A DNA stretch of 64,000 bases from Dehalobacter sp. CP. Lineage in GTDB: Bacteria > Bacillota_B > Desulfitobacteriia > Desulfitobacteriales > Syntrophobotulaceae. The DNA lies in contig VMEE01000071.1 of NCBI GenBank assembly GCA_009910795.1, forward strand, positions 1 through 64,000, read 5' to 3'. Positions 47,667 to 56,655 of the stretch are shown here, piece after piece; position 1 is the first letter of the stretch, and every line of letters begins with the position of its first letter. Below the pieces are notes generated by a model that was not told where the DNA came from, did not search any database, and saw nothing but the letters and a program-made list of their open reading frames with translations. The translations under genes and the position numbers were made by a program.

Positions 47667-47876
47667 CTATTTCATCTGCTGTTTGGCATAGGCGATCATT
47701 TTTTTGACCATCTGGCCGCCGATCGGGCCTCCTTCCAGACCATTCTGTCTGGCAGTGACATCGCCTTTATAGTGATCGTTATTTTCCCTTACAAAATCAA
47801 GATGGCCGATTTCAGCCGCAGCCTCCATTTTTAGATTCTGCAGCAGCTTTTTTTTGCTTTCACTTGTTTTGCTCAT
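47667..47876 (-). CDS. Alpha/beta-type small acid-soluble spore protein
   Basis: A 69-residue SASP that coats spore DNA and is degraded on germination. It has the MEAAAEIG segment (likely GPR cleavage site) and the C-terminal GGPIGGQMVKKMIAYAKQQMK, the DNA-binding half characteristic of the family. Preceded on the minus strand by GGAGGTG. Oriented against the replication fork, unlike its neighbours. Probably transcribed in the forespore by sigma-G. Promoter hexamers were not resolved. Confidence 0.9.
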   Translation of the reverse strand: MSKTSESKKKLLQNLKMEAAAEIGHLDFVRENNDHYKGDVTARQNGLEGGPIGGQMVKKMIAYAKQQMK

Positions 47877-48018
47877 TTTTTTTCACCTCCATCAATATTA
47901 TTGACACTTTTGAAAAAAATCTTCATTGTAAATAATCCAATATCAGAGAGATTTAACCTTCAAGTTTTTTAAATGCAAATGTTTGGACGCAAACATAGTG
48001 ACTGGAGTTGGAGAAAAC

Positions 48019-48501
48019 ATGCTGCAGATCAAAGTTCTGGCAGTAGGGAAAATCAAAGAAAATTATTTAAAAGAAGGGCTGAAGGAATACGCCAAGCGTC
48101 TTGGTGCGTACATTCGGCTTGAGATGATTGAAGTTGAGGACGAACCATGCTCCGAAAGGGCATCAGCTGCCGACGAAGCAAGAGTAAAACAGAAAGAAGC
48201 TGAAAAGGTTCTTAAATTAATTTCACCTCAGGATTATGTAGTTTTGCTGGATCTTCTGGGAAAGGAACTTTCTTCACCCGAACTTGCCGTTTTGTTTGAT
48301 GAAAAAGGGCTTTCAGGCCAGAGCCGGATCACTTTTGTGATTGGCGGATCTCTCGGTACGGCAGATGAAATCCGAAAACGGGCCGATTACCGGTGGTCGT
48401 TCTCGAAGCTTACCTTTCCGCACCAGATGATCAGGCTTATCCTACTGGAGCAGATTTACCGGGCGTGCAAGATCAGCAAAGGGGAACCCTACCACAAATA
48501 G
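48019..48501 (+). CDS. rlmH: 23S rRNA (pseudouridine1915-N3)-methyltransferase RlmH
   Basis: A 160-residue SPOUT-family methyltransferase. Starts MLQIKVLAVGKIKENYLKEGLKEY and has the knot motif FVIGGSLGTADEIRKRADYRWSFSKLTFPHQMIRLILLEQIYRACKI ending GEPYHK. ATG 48019 has GGAG upstream. A longer in-frame frame beginning at 47983 has no ribosome-binding site and is rejected. Lone gene between the SASP gene and the cobalamin riboswitch. Confidence 0.96.
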   Translation: MLQIKVLAVGKIKENYLKEGLKEYAKRLGAYIRLEMIEVEDEPCSERASAADEARVKQKEAEKVLKLISPQDYVVLLDLLGKELSSPELAVLFDEKGLSGQSRITFVIGGSLGTADEIRKRADYRWSFSKLTFPHQMIRLILLEQIYRACKISKGEPYHK

Positions 48502-48559
48502 AATTGATGGAGGTAAAGATACTTCAATTAATATGTTCAAGGCTAAAGTAAAAATAATA

Positions 48560-48588
48560 TTGATTCCTTGTCGAAAGAGCGATATAAT
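48560..48588 (+). promoter_or_regulatory. Promoter of the cobalamin/heme operon
   Basis: -35 TTGATT (48560-48565) and perfect -10 TATAAT (48583-48588), spaced by 17 bp. It lies 28 bp upstream of the riboswitch P1 stem, exactly where the operon promoter should be. Confidence 0.75.
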
Positions 48589-48615
48589 GAATCAGGATTA
48601 AAACTGAATAGGCAG

Positions 48616-48782
48616 AACAGGTGTTGAATGAAGCTGATAAGCGTATCATTCAATGAATAAGGAAAGTCGGGTAGAAGCCCGCGCGGTCACGCCGCTGTGA
48701 AAGTGGAGTTCTTCAGGTATACCACTGGGAAACTGGGAAGGTCTGAAGATCGATGATGCTTAAGCCAGAAGACCTACCTGTT
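48616..48782 (+). promoter_or_regulatory. Cobalamin (B12) riboswitch
   Basis: Outer P1 stem AACAGGT (48616-48622) pairs with ACCTGTT (48776-48782). The B12 box is AGCCAGAAGACCTACCTG (about 48763-48780), one of the most conserved riboswitch segments. GGTCACGCCGCTGTG, internal stems and CAGGTATACCACTGGGAAACTGGGAAGG fit the adenosylcobalamin-class core. Downstream terminator at 48867-48897 indicates transcriptional control: with B12 bound the cbi operon is shut off. Confidence 0.92.
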
Positions 48783-48866
48783 TTAGTGTCTCACCATATA
48801 CTCTACGAGTGATAGAGAGGGGGATGTATGTGCAAGACTACCGAGGAAAACTTCCTAGCATATGAG

Positions 48867-48897
48867 CCTCTCGACGTAAGATGTTGAGAGGTTTTTT
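48867..48897 (+). terminator. Riboswitch-controlled terminator before cbiM
   Basis: 9-bp stem CCTCTCGAC/GTTGAGAGG (48867-48891) with a 7-nt loop, followed by six T. It lies 84 bp past the riboswitch core and 30 bp before cbiM. A mutually exclusive antiterminator was not traced. Confidence 0.85.
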
Positions 48898-48927
48898 GTT
48901 TCATATCTTATATAGGAGAGTTTGACG

Positions 48928-49668
48928 ATGATAAATAAAAAGATTTGGATAATGGGTCTCGTACTTATGTTTATGTTCTTGCCCCAGCAGACATATGCCA
49001 TGCATATCATGGAGGGCTTCCTTCCTGCGGGTTGGTGTATTACTTGGGGTGCTTTGGCAATACCTTTTGTTCTGGCTGGTTTTTTTTCTATCAGAAGAAC
49101 TGTTGGAGAGCATCCCAAAACATTAATGCTTTTGGCGATGGCAGGCGCCTTTGCTTTTGTTTTGTCTTCCCTGAAGATTCCTTCCGTTACAGGAAGCAGT
49201 TCGCACCCTACAGGGGTTGGCTTTGGCGCTATCTTGTTCGGACCGACCGCAATGGCCGTAATTGGCTTGATCATACTGCTGTTTCAGGCTGTCTTACTGG
49301 CCCATGGCGGATTGACAACATTGGGGGCAAATACTTTTTCGATGGGCATTGTGGGGCCGCTGGTAGCTTTTGCTACATATAAAATTGTGAAGAAAGCAAA
49401 TGGACCGCAGTGGCTTGCTGTGTTTCTCGCTGCCGCACTTGGGGATTTATTGACTTACGTCACGACATCGGTGCAGCTTGCACTGGCGTTTCCAGCTGAA
49501 ACAGGCGGCGTTATGGCATCACTTACCAAGTTTCTAGGTATTTTTGCCTTAACGCAAGTACCATTGGCGATCAGTGAAGGTATTTTGACTGTGCTGATAT
49601 TTAAGGCGATTTCATCCTATGCAGGGGATGAGCTTAAAGACTTAAAAATACTTTCAAAGGAGGTCTGA
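48928..49668 (+). CDS. cbiM: Cobalt ECF transporter substrate-binding component CbiM
   Basis: A 246-residue multi-pass membrane protein that binds Co2+ and forms the S component of the energy-coupling-factor transporter. A cleavable-looking N terminus ends QQTYA, followed by the metal-binding segment [13 protein letters not shown] with conserved His-2 and Glu. About seven transmembrane helices follow. ATG 48928 follows TAGGAGAG by 9 bp. First gene downstream of the riboswitch. Confidence 0.95.
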   Translation: MINKKIWIMGLVLMFMFLPQQTYAMHIMEGFLPAGWCITWGALAIPFVLAGFFSIRRTVGEHPKTLMLLAMAGAFAFVLSSLKIPSVTGSSSHPTGVGFGAILFGPTAMAVIGLIILLFQAVLLAHGGLTTLGANTFSMGIVGPLVAFATYKIVKKANGPQWLAVFLAAALGDLLTYVTTSVQLALAFPAETGGVMASLTKFLGIFALTQVPLAISEGILTVLIFKAISSYAGDELKDLKILSKEV

Positions 49669-49670
49669 AA

Positions 49671-50012
49671 GTGTCTGTAGAAACGATGAAACCGAAGAAT
49701 AAAAATCGGGTTATCATCACAAATATTATTTTAATTACGATTGTCATAGCGCTTGCCGTTATACCCCTGATTGTGCAAAAGAATGCGGAATTTGCTGGGG
49801 CTGACAGCCAAGCTGAACAAGCTATAACAGAACTTAACGGGAATTACCAGGCCTGGTTCTCACCGATTTGGGAGCCGCCCAGCGGAGAAATTGAAAGCTT
49901 GTTGTTTGCGCTTCAGGCAGCTGTCGGAGCAGGTGTTTTGGGCTACGGGTTAGGTTATCTGCGGGGTCGTAAGAAAAAGGAAGAACCGGTAAACAATGAT
50001 TTACATCGATAA
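49671..50012 (+). CDS. cbiN: Cobalt transport protein CbiN
   Basis: A 113-residue auxiliary component with two transmembrane helices (residues ~12-30 and ~86-103) and a short external loop (NYQAWFSPIWEPPSGEIESLLFALQAAVGAGVLGYGLGYLRG) characteristic of CbiN. It loads Co2+ onto CbiM. GTG start two bases after the cbiM stop. It overlaps cbiQ by 17 bp. Confidence 0.93.
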   Translation: MSVETMKPKNKNRVIITNIILITIVIALAVIPLIVQKNAEFAGADSQAEQAITELNGNYQAWFSPIWEPPSGEIESLLFALQAAVGAGVLGYGLGYLRGRKKKEEPVNNDLHR

Positions 50013-50787
50013 ATACGCTTATTTATCCAGGCTTAAACAAACGAATCCATTGAAAAAGCTGGTCTTAGCCGTTTTGGTTTTGGGGATCTGTCTCTGGGCT
50101 GATTCCGTTGCGGTGTCAATCTTGACGCTCCTGATCATGGGTTGGTATACCGTTTGCAAAGGCGGTACACCTGTTGGAATTTTTATTAGACTGATGCTTG
50201 TCCCGCTTTCCTTTTTAGTGATCGGCGTTTTAACCATTGCGGTCAATGTTTCAGGGGACAAAGATGTTTTTGTATTCTCTATATATGCATTTGGCATGTA
50301 TATTGGGGTGTCGCAGTCCGGTATTCTAAGTGCGGCGAATCTGTTTTTTAAAGCGCTTGGCGCGGTTTCCTGTCTGTATTACGTATCGCTGAGTACGCCG
50401 ATGGTAGACCTGCTGGCGGTTCTTCGGAAGCTTAAAGTTCCAAGACTAATGGTTGAATTGATGGGACTAATCTACCGGTTTATCTTTGTATTTTTGGAAA
50501 TGGCAGAAACCATGTTTACGGCGCAGAATTCCCGCTTGGGCTATGCGGGGCTTTCCTCCGGATACCGTTCATTGGCGGGTCTGGCTTCTTCGCTTTTTAT
50601 CCGGTCTTATCAGAGGGCGGATGAACTGTATATTGCGCTTGAGGCCAGGGGATATGACGGTGAGCTCAGTGTGATCCATGAGCAGGCGGAGACTCATTGG
50701 ACGGAATATATTCCGATTGTGCTGATTAACCTATTCCTGATTGCAGTTGCGCTGTTTTCCAAACAATGGACAGGAGGCTTGCTATAA
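49996..50787 (+). CDS. cbiQ: Cobalt ECF transporter transmembrane component CbiQ
   Basis: A 263-residue T component with about five hydrophobic helices and the cytoplasmic coupling signature LGYAGLSSGYRSLAGLASSLFIRSYQRADELYIALEARGYDG, including the A-R-G-Y motif. It links CbiM to the ATPase CbiO. It overlaps cbiN by 17 bp and shares a TAATG with cbiO. Confidence 0.95.
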   Translation: MIYIDKYAYLSRLKQTNPLKKLVLAVLVLGICLWADSVAVSILTLLIMGWYTVCKGGTPVGIFIRLMLVPLSFLVIGVLTIAVNVSGDKDVFVFSIYAFGMYIGVSQSGILSAANLFFKALGAVSCLYYVSLSTPMVDLLAVLRKLKVPRLMVELMGLIYRFIFVFLEMAETMFTAQNSRLGYAGLSSGYRSLAGLASSLFIRSYQRADELYIALEARGYDGELSVIHEQAETHWTEYIPIVLINLFLIAVALFSKQWTGGLL

Positions 50788-51665
50788 TGGCCAAAAATGG
50801 CTTGATTGAAAATGTGGAGGCTAAAAATATCTTGGAAGTCAGAAATCTCCACTACATCTACAGTGATGGAACCCAGGCCTTAAAGGCCCTGTCACTCGGG
50901 ATTAAACAGGGGAAAACGACAGCAGTCCTCGGAAGCAACGGTGCTGGAAAATCAACGTTGCTGCTTTCCTTTAACGGCATCAATAAGCCTTCAGGCGGCG
51001 AAGTCCTATTCAAGGGCCTGCCGCTGGATTATTCAGTAAAAGGTCTCAAACAGCTTCGAAAATCTGTTGGCATTGTTTTTCAGGATCCGGATAAACAGTT
51101 GTTTTCAGCCAGTGTCTATCAGGATATCTCCTTTGGAGCGATGAATCTCAAGCTGCCTGAGGAGGAAGTCCGCAGAAGGGTGGATCTAGCCATGAAGAGA
51201 ACCGGGATATCCCACCTGAAAGAGAAGCCCACACACAGCCTCAGTTTTGGCCAGAAAAAACGTGCAGCCATTGCCGGCGTTCTGGTGATGGAGCCGGAAG
51301 TGCTTATTCTGGATGAACCGACTGCAGGGCTTGACCCACTTGGAGTCAGCGAGTTAATGAAGCTGCTCAGAAAACTGCAAATTGAGCTGAATTTGTCCGT
51401 TGTGATCTCAACGCATGACATCGATATTGTCCCGCTTTACTGCGATTATACGTATGTCATTGATGACGGCAGGCTTGTAATGGAAGGTACGCCACAGGAA
51501 GTGTTTTCGCATCCGGAGGAAATCAGAAGGATCAATCTCAGACTTCCAAGAATTGGGCATCTTATGGAAATCTTGCACGATAAAGATGGCTTTGAATTTG
51601 CCCAGCCTGCCAATACCATATCCGAGGCCAGAAAAGCTTTAATTAACTGGAAAGATACAAACTGA
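50787..51665 (+). CDS. cbiO: Cobalt ECF transporter ATPase CbiO
   Basis: A 292-residue ABC ATPase. Walker A GSNGAGKS is at 49-56, the Q-loop is FQDPDKQLFSASV, the signature is LSFGQKKRAAIAG (a variant of LSGGQ), Walker B is VLILDEPTAGLD, and the H-loop is STHDIDIV. A C-terminal ~60-residue ECF extension is present. ATG 50787 with AGGAGG upstream, overlapping the cbiQ stop by one base. Confidence 0.96.
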   Translation: MAKNGLIENVEAKNILEVRNLHYIYSDGTQALKALSLGIKQGKTTAVLGSNGAGKSTLLLSFNGINKPSGGEVLFKGLPLDYSVKGLKQLRKSVGIVFQDPDKQLFSASVYQDISFGAMNLKLPEEEVRRRVDLAMKRTGISHLKEKPTHSLSFGQKKRAAIAGVLVMEPEVLILDEPTAGLDPLGVSELMKLLRKLQIELNLSVVISTHDIDIVPLYCDYTYVIDDGRLVMEGTPQEVFSHPEEIRRINLRLPRIGHLMEILHDKDGFEFAQPANTISEARKALINWKDTN

Positions 51666-51681
51666 TTGAAGGAATATAAAA

Positions 51682-52881
51682 ATGATAAATCATGACATCC
51701 ACCATCTAAACGATGAACAAAACAGTCCACAAAACAGTCAATCCGGTGAACTCTTTGTCATCAAACAGAATAAAAGACTGAGATGCGGCTTTACTACGGG
51801 ATCCTGTGCGGCTGCTGCTGCCAAGGCTGGGGCGGTAATGCTGCTCTCGGGAGACCTGTGCACAGAAATAGCCATTGCGACACCGAAAGGGATACCGGTT
51901 GCGATGCAGGTGCTGGAAGTTCGGAGAGACTTGAACCAGGTGACGTGTGCCGTAAAAAAGGACAGCGGCGATGACCCGGATGTGACTAACGGCATCCTTA
52001 TTTTTGCGACGGTCACCAGAGCGAACCATAATAATATTCAGGTCGATGGCGGCCAGGGCGTCGGCAGAATCACTAAGCCCGGGCTTGCCTGTTCTATAGG
52101 AGAACCGGCCATCAATCCTGTTCCCAGAAGTATGATTATGTCGGAAGTGGCGAAAGTCTGTGCCGAGTACGGTTATGAGGGAGGCCTGGAAATTACGATA
52201 TCAGTTCCGGAAGGGGAGGCCATTGCCAGAAGAACCTTTAACCCACGGCTGGGCATTGTTGGCGGAATCTCTATTCTGGGAACAATAGGAATTGTGGAGC
52301 CGATGAGCGAAAAGGCCCTGATCGATACGATTCGACTGGAGATGAATCAGCAGAAAGAAAAGGGCTGCAGAGATCTTCTGGTCTGCCCGGGAAATTACGG
52401 TGAAACTTTTGTCCGCAGTACGCTGGGGCTGGAGAGTTCTCTGATTCACTGCAGCAATTATATCGGTGAAATGCTGGATTTTACCGTGGAATTAGGCTTT
52501 GACGGCCTGCTGCTGATTGGACATGCCGGAAAATTGGTCAAGCTGGCAGCGGGCATTATGAATACCCACTCCCGCTATGCGGACTGCCGCATGGAAGTTA
52601 TCGCCGTACATGCTGCCTTACACGGTGCCGGGAAGGAGACAGTCAAAGAAATTATGGCTAGCCTGACAGCACCGCAGGCCGTTACGGTATTAGACCGGCA
52701 CGGGCTTAGAAGCCAGGTATTTGAGTCCATCATGTTAAAAATTGATGAATATGTGAATTACCGCCTGCAGAATAAGGTGAAAGCCGGTGTGATCCTGTAT
52801 TCCAATGAACAGGGTATCCTGGGCAAAACACCGCAGGCGGATGAAATAGTCAATAAAATAAGAAGGATGAAGCCATCATGA
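51682..52881 (+). CDS. cbiD: Cobalt-precorrin-5B (C1)-methyltransferase CbiD
   Basis: A 399-residue SAM-dependent C-1 methyltransferase of the anaerobic corrin pathway. It has RCGFTTGSCAAAAAKAGAVML near residue 34, TPKGIPVAMQVLEVRR, and the conserved GRITKPGLACSIGEPAINPVPRSMI. The N terminus is polar and about 30 residues longer than minimal members. The stop overlaps the cbiL start by 4 bp. Confidence 0.95.
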   Translation: MINHDIHHLNDEQNSPQNSQSGELFVIKQNKRLRCGFTTGSCAAAAAKAGAVMLLSGDLCTEIAIATPKGIPVAMQVLEVRRDLNQVTCAVKKDSGDDPDVTNGILIFATVTRANHNNIQVDGGQGVGRITKPGLACSIGEPAINPVPRSMIMSEVAKVCAEYGYEGGLEITISVPEGEAIARRTFNPRLGIVGGISILGTIGIVEPMSEKALIDTIRLEMNQQKEKGCRDLLVCPGNYGETFVRSTLGLESSLIHCSNYIGEMLDFTVELGFDGLLLIGHAGKLVKLAAGIMNTHSRYADCRMEVIAVHAALHGAGKETVKEIMASLTAPQAVTVLDRHGLRSQVFESIMLKIDEYVNYRLQNKVKAGVILYSNEQGILGKTPQADEIVNKIRRMKPS

Positions 52882-53579
52882 AAGCAGCATTATACGGAAT
52901 AGGCGTAGGTCCGGGAGACTTTGAACTGATGACCTTAAAGGCCGTCCGAATCATCAGCGAGGCAGATCTTATTGCTGTTCCGCGGACGGATGAAAAAGAA
53001 ATGACCGCCTGGAATATTGCCAAACAGGCTGTGGACCTCTCCAAAAAAGAAATACTGGAACTTTACATGCCGATGACACGGGATGCCCAAATGCTGGAGC
53101 AAAGCCATCAGGAAGCAGCTGAACAGATCATCGACCAGCTCAAACAAAACAAATCTGTGGCTTTTCTTACGCTGGGGGATCCATCAATCTATTCCACATA
53201 TATTTATCTGCATAACCGGGTTTTGGAAGCAGGCTATGATGCCCGGCTGATTCCGGGGGTCCCGTCCTTCTGTGCTGTAGCAGCAAGGCTCAATGTGCCT
53301 CTCTGCGAGGGTGCCCAGCCACTGCACATTATCCCCGCATCCTATGAAGGATCCTTTGATTACCTGGACTGGGGCGGAACCAAGGTGCTGATGAAATCAG
53401 GAAGGGAATTTGGCAAGGTTAAGGAAGAGCTTATCAGCAAAGATCTGGTTAAGCATACCCAGATGGTGGAATGCTGCGGGATGCCGTCAGAGAGAGTTAT
53501 AAAAGATATCAGTGTAGCCGAGGGGAAAGCAAGCTATTTTTCCACGATCATTGTGAAAGAAAAGGAGATTGTCAGATGA
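52878..53579 (+). CDS. cbiL: Cobalt-factor II / precorrin-2 C20-methyltransferase CbiL
   Basis: A 233-residue tetrapyrrole methyltransferase that adds the C-20 methyl. It has YGIGVGPGDFELMTLKAVRII at the N terminus, LTLGDPSIYSTYIYLH (SAM pocket) and IPGVPSFCAVAARLN. The anaerobic gene context (cbiD, cbiG, cbiX) supports the cobalt-factor II substrate rather than metal-free precorrin-2. It overlaps cbiD and cbiF by 4 bp each. Confidence 0.93.
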   Translation: MKAALYGIGVGPGDFELMTLKAVRIISEADLIAVPRTDEKEMTAWNIAKQAVDLSKKEILELYMPMTRDAQMLEQSHQEAAEQIIDQLKQNKSVAFLTLGDPSIYSTYIYLHNRVLEAGYDARLIPGVPSFCAVAARLNVPLCEGAQPLHIIPASYEGSFDYLDWGGTKVLMKSGREFGKVKEELISKDLVKHTQMVECCGMPSERVIKDISVAEGKASYFSTIIVKEKEIVR

Positions 53580-54361
53580 TTTATTTTATTGGGGCCGGTC
53601 CGGGCGCGGTAGATTTAATCACGGTTCGCGGAAAGACGCTTTTGGAACAGGCCGATGTTGTGATTTATGCAGGCTCGCTGGTCAACCCGGAGCTATTGAA
53701 TGTTACGAAGAAGGAATGCACCGTTTACGACAGTGCCGGGATGACACTGGAAGAGGTGCTTGCTGTGATGGTTCCTGCCACCCGGGCAGGTAAACTGGTC
53801 GTGCGTCTGCATACCGGCGATCCAAGCATTTACGGAGCGATCCGTGAGCAGATGGATCTGCTTGATGCCGAGGGCCAGTATTACGAAGTCGTACCTGGAG
53901 TCAGCTCGTTTTTCGGAGCTGCTGCCTCCTTGAAGAAGGAGTATACATTGCCGGATATCAGCCAAACTGTAATTATTACTCGCATGGAAGGAAGAACCCC
54001 GGTACCGCCTAAGGAAGACATTGCTCTCCTGGCGTCGCATCAGGCGACCATGGCAATTTTCTTAAGTACAGGGATGCTGGAAAACTTAAGTGCCAAGCTT
54101 ATGGAAGGCGGTTACGCCGCTGACACTCCGGCAGCGATTGTTTATAAGGCAACCTGGCCGGATGAGAAGCAGTTCCGCTGTACGGTAGGGACATTGGCGA
54201 GAACAGCTAAAGAGAACAATATCACCAAAACGGCCTTGATTCTAGTGGGCAGATTTTTGGGAAACGACTTTGAAAGATCTAAACTTTACGATCCGGCATT
54301 TACGCATGAATTCCGGGAAGGAAACGATCCACTGCCTTCTTGGACCGAGGATTTGAAATGA
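53576..54361 (+). CDS. cbiF: Cobalt-precorrin-4 C11-methyltransferase CbiF
   Basis: A 261-residue SAM methyltransferase of the CobM/CbiF type. It starts MIYFIGAGPGAVDLITVRGKTLLEQADVVIYAGSLVNPELL, followed by LHTGDPSIYGAIREQMDLL and VPGVSSFFGAAASLKKEYTLPDISQTVIITRMEGRTPVP, a specific CobM/CbiF signature. ATG 53576 overlaps the cbiL stop (ATGA). Upstream in-frame codons are inside cbiL and rejected. Confidence 0.95.
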   Translation: MIYFIGAGPGAVDLITVRGKTLLEQADVVIYAGSLVNPELLNVTKKECTVYDSAGMTLEEVLAVMVPATRAGKLVVRLHTGDPSIYGAIREQMDLLDAEGQYYEVVPGVSSFFGAAASLKKEYTLPDISQTVIITRMEGRTPVPPKEDIALLASHQATMAIFLSTGMLENLSAKLMEGGYAADTPAAIVYKATWPDEKQFRCTVGTLARTAKENNITKTALILVGRFLGNDFERSKLYDPAFTHEFREGNDPLPSWTEDLK

Positions 54362-55416
54362 AGATAAGCATCCTGGCTTTTACCGCCAATGGAGTCGCTC
54401 TCAGCCTGAAAATAAAAGAGATGTTGGATGCTCAAGGTAATCATACCGCCTGCTATCAGCCGGAAAAACTTATCGTGGCCGTCAATACAGCCGGCATGGC
54501 AGAGCCCATTGCCCCGGATTTAAAGGTGTTCACAGGCAGACAGTTTGCAGAAAAAGATGCGCTAATTTTTGTTGGGGCCTGCGGGATTGCCGTCAGGGCA
54601 ATCGCCTCCTTTGTTCAGGACAAGACGAAAGATCCGGCCGTTTTGTGTATTGACGAAAAGGGACGGTTCGTTATACCGCTCCTCTCCGGCCACATCGGCG
54701 GCGCCAACATGCTGGCGGACAGGATATCCGAAGCGCTAAACGCAATCCCTGTGATAACGACTGCAACGGATATAAACAGGCTTTTTTCGGTCGATGAATG
54801 GGCAGCTTTCCATAACGCCTGGATTTCGGATCTGAAAGCAGCGAAAGAAATTTCGGCACGACTATTGGCAGAAAAGCCGGTCGGGTTTTATAGTGAGCTG
54901 GACATAGAAGGAGAGATGCCGCGTTTATTGGAGAAGAATGAAAACAACATGGGTATTGGCATTTGTGTTTCTCTGAATGACAGATTAAAACCCTATCCCA
55001 TAACGCTGAATATCGTTCCCCGGACGGTGTATCTCGGAATTGGCTGCCGAAGGGGTACGCCGCTACAGCGTATTGAGGATCTTGTCCTTGAGCAGTTGAG
55101 CAGGAACAGCATCAGCTTTCAGGCCATCGCGGGCATTGCCAGTATTGACCTCAAAACAAAAGAACAGGGGCTGCTTGATTTTGCCGCAAAAAATAATCTG
55201 CCACTGCATTTTTTTAGTTCAGATGAACTTCTTTCCGTACCAGGCAAGTATACAGAATCGGAATTTGTAAGTAGTATTACCGGTGTCGGCAATGTCTGCG
55301 AGCGGGCTGCCTTAATGGTAAGCGCAGGCGGAGGGCTGATTAGCCGAAAAGTATCCGGGAATGGGGTAACAATAGCTCTTGCTCAGAAGGAATGGAGGGT
55401 TAGCTTTGAATATTAG
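54358..55416 (+). CDS. cbiG: Cobalt-precorrin 5A hydrolase CbiG
   Basis: A 352-residue hydrolase that opens the delta-lactone of cobalt-precorrin-5A and releases acetaldehyde, giving 5B. The N-terminal CbiG domain includes FVGACGIAVRAIASFVQDKTKDPAVLCIDEKGRFVIPLLSGHIGGAN. The C-terminal domain includes GIGCRRGTPLQRIEDLV. ATG 54358 overlaps the cbiF stop (ATGA). The 3' end overlaps the hemA start by 11 bp. Confidence 0.94.
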   Translation: MKISILAFTANGVALSLKIKEMLDAQGNHTACYQPEKLIVAVNTAGMAEPIAPDLKVFTGRQFAEKDALIFVGACGIAVRAIASFVQDKTKDPAVLCIDEKGRFVIPLLSGHIGGANMLADRISEALNAIPVITTATDINRLFSVDEWAAFHNAWISDLKAAKEISARLLAEKPVGFYSELDIEGEMPRLLEKNENNMGIGICVSLNDRLKPYPITLNIVPRTVYLGIGCRRGTPLQRIEDLVLEQLSRNSISFQAIAGIASIDLKTKEQGLLDFAAKNNLPLHFFSSDELLSVPGKYTESEFVSSITGVGNVCERAALMVSAGGGLISRKVSGNGVTIALAQKEWRVSFEY

Positions 55417-56647
55417 AATGATCGGGATCGATCATGAAAAAGCATCATTAAAGGAACGCGAAATGTTTGCCTTTACACCGATTCAAAGCAGACAGGCCAT
55501 GGAAGCTGCTGTAAATAATTATGGTGTGGAAGGCGCAGTAATTATATCCACCTGCAACCGTACGGAGCTATGGGTCAGCGAAAATGAAGGATCTCTAGTT
55601 AATTTGAAAGAAATTCTCTACGGTCTGAAGCGAATTGAGAAGGAAGACAGGGATAAATATGAGCGCTTATTTGTTATTCGGCAGTCCCGTGAGGCCTTTG
55701 TTCACCTCTTTCAAACTGCCTGCGGATTGAAGTCTCAGATTTGGGGAGAAAGCCAAATTTTATCCCAAATTAAAAAAGCCATTGAAGAGGCCAGAGAGAC
55801 AGGTACTGCTGACCTTTATCTGGAAAAACTTTTTCAGATGGCCATAACCTCGGCGAAGAAAGTAAAAACACAGATTCAGCTGACGACGACGGACGTATCG
55901 GTAGCAACGAAAGCTCTGGAGCGGATCCAGGAAGTCTTTCCTGACTTGGGGGAAAAGCGGTGTCTGGTCATTGGCAACGGCGAGATGGGAAAGATTGTCG
56001 CCGCACAGCTTGCAGATTGCGGGGCGGAGGTTTTGATCACCTTAAGACAGCGTAAACACGGAGCTTATTTATTGCCGAAACAATGTACGGGCGTGGATTA
56101 CGAAAAACGCCATACGGTGCTAGCCGACATGGATGTAGTGGTAAGCGTGACGTCCAGCCCACATTATACGATTAAAGCTGATGCCTTAATTTCAGCTCTG
56201 GCGCAGAATCATAGGCCAAGAATCTTTTGTGATCTGGCAGTACCCAGGGATATCGAACCAAAAGTCGGAGATATGGAGAATATTACATTACTGGATATGG
56301 ACAATTTGGGTCTAGGGAAGGCAGAGCTCAGAAACCAGAATGCTTTAGCAGCGGCTTATGAAATTATTGATGAACATATTGACAAATTTATAGAATCATT
56401 TGAAATCCGCAGTTATCTGCCACTACTGCAAAGCATATCCAATTCAACATCGGAAAGGATATGCCGGAATTTGCAAAAAGATCTTGCGTACCTGAATTTA
56501 AGCGACCAAGACAAAGTATTCTTTGAAAACAGGCTGGCGCAAGTGGCAGAAAAGGCAGTAAGTTCGGTGCTGTTTGGGTTTAGGGACAGTATTGACCGGG
56601 ATCTGTGGGATGAATGTTTTACAAATTTAGAGAAAGTAGTTAGGTAA
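55406..56647 (+). CDS. hemA: Glutamyl-tRNA reductase
   Basis: A 413-residue NADPH enzyme that reduces glutamyl-tRNA-Glu to glutamate-1-semialdehyde, the first step of the C5 tetrapyrrole route. The catalytic Cys50 in STCNRTEL falls at the canonical position only if TTG 55406 (7 bp after GGAGG) is the start. GESQILSQIKKA and the NADP-binding VIGNGEMGKIV follow. The C-terminal dimerisation helix is present. It is embedded between cbiG and cbiH rather than leading a heme operon. Confidence 0.96.
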   Translation: MNIRMIGIDHEKASLKEREMFAFTPIQSRQAMEAAVNNYGVEGAVIISTCNRTELWVSENEGSLVNLKEILYGLKRIEKEDRDKYERLFVIRQSREAFVHLFQTACGLKSQIWGESQILSQIKKAIEEARETGTADLYLEKLFQMAITSAKKVKTQIQLTTTDVSVATKALERIQEVFPDLGEKRCLVIGNGEMGKIVAAQLADCGAEVLITLRQRKHGAYLLPKQCTGVDYEKRHTVLADMDVVVSVTSSPHYTIKADALISALAQNHRPRIFCDLAVPRDIEPKVGDMENITLLDMDNLGLGKAELRNQNALAAAYEIIDEHIDKFIESFEIRSYLPLLQSISNSTSERICRNLQKDLAYLNLSDQDKVFFENRLAQVAEKAVSSVLFGFRDSIDRDLWDECFTNLEKVVR

Positions 56648-56655
56648 GAAGGGCA

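Noticed and set aside
47983..48018. Longer start for rlmH
   Set aside because: No ribosome-binding site and the added residues do not match the family. ATG 48019 fits.
53471..53575. N-terminal extension of cbiF
   Set aside because: It lies inside cbiL. ATG 53576 is the standard start, giving the family N terminus MIYFIGAGPG.
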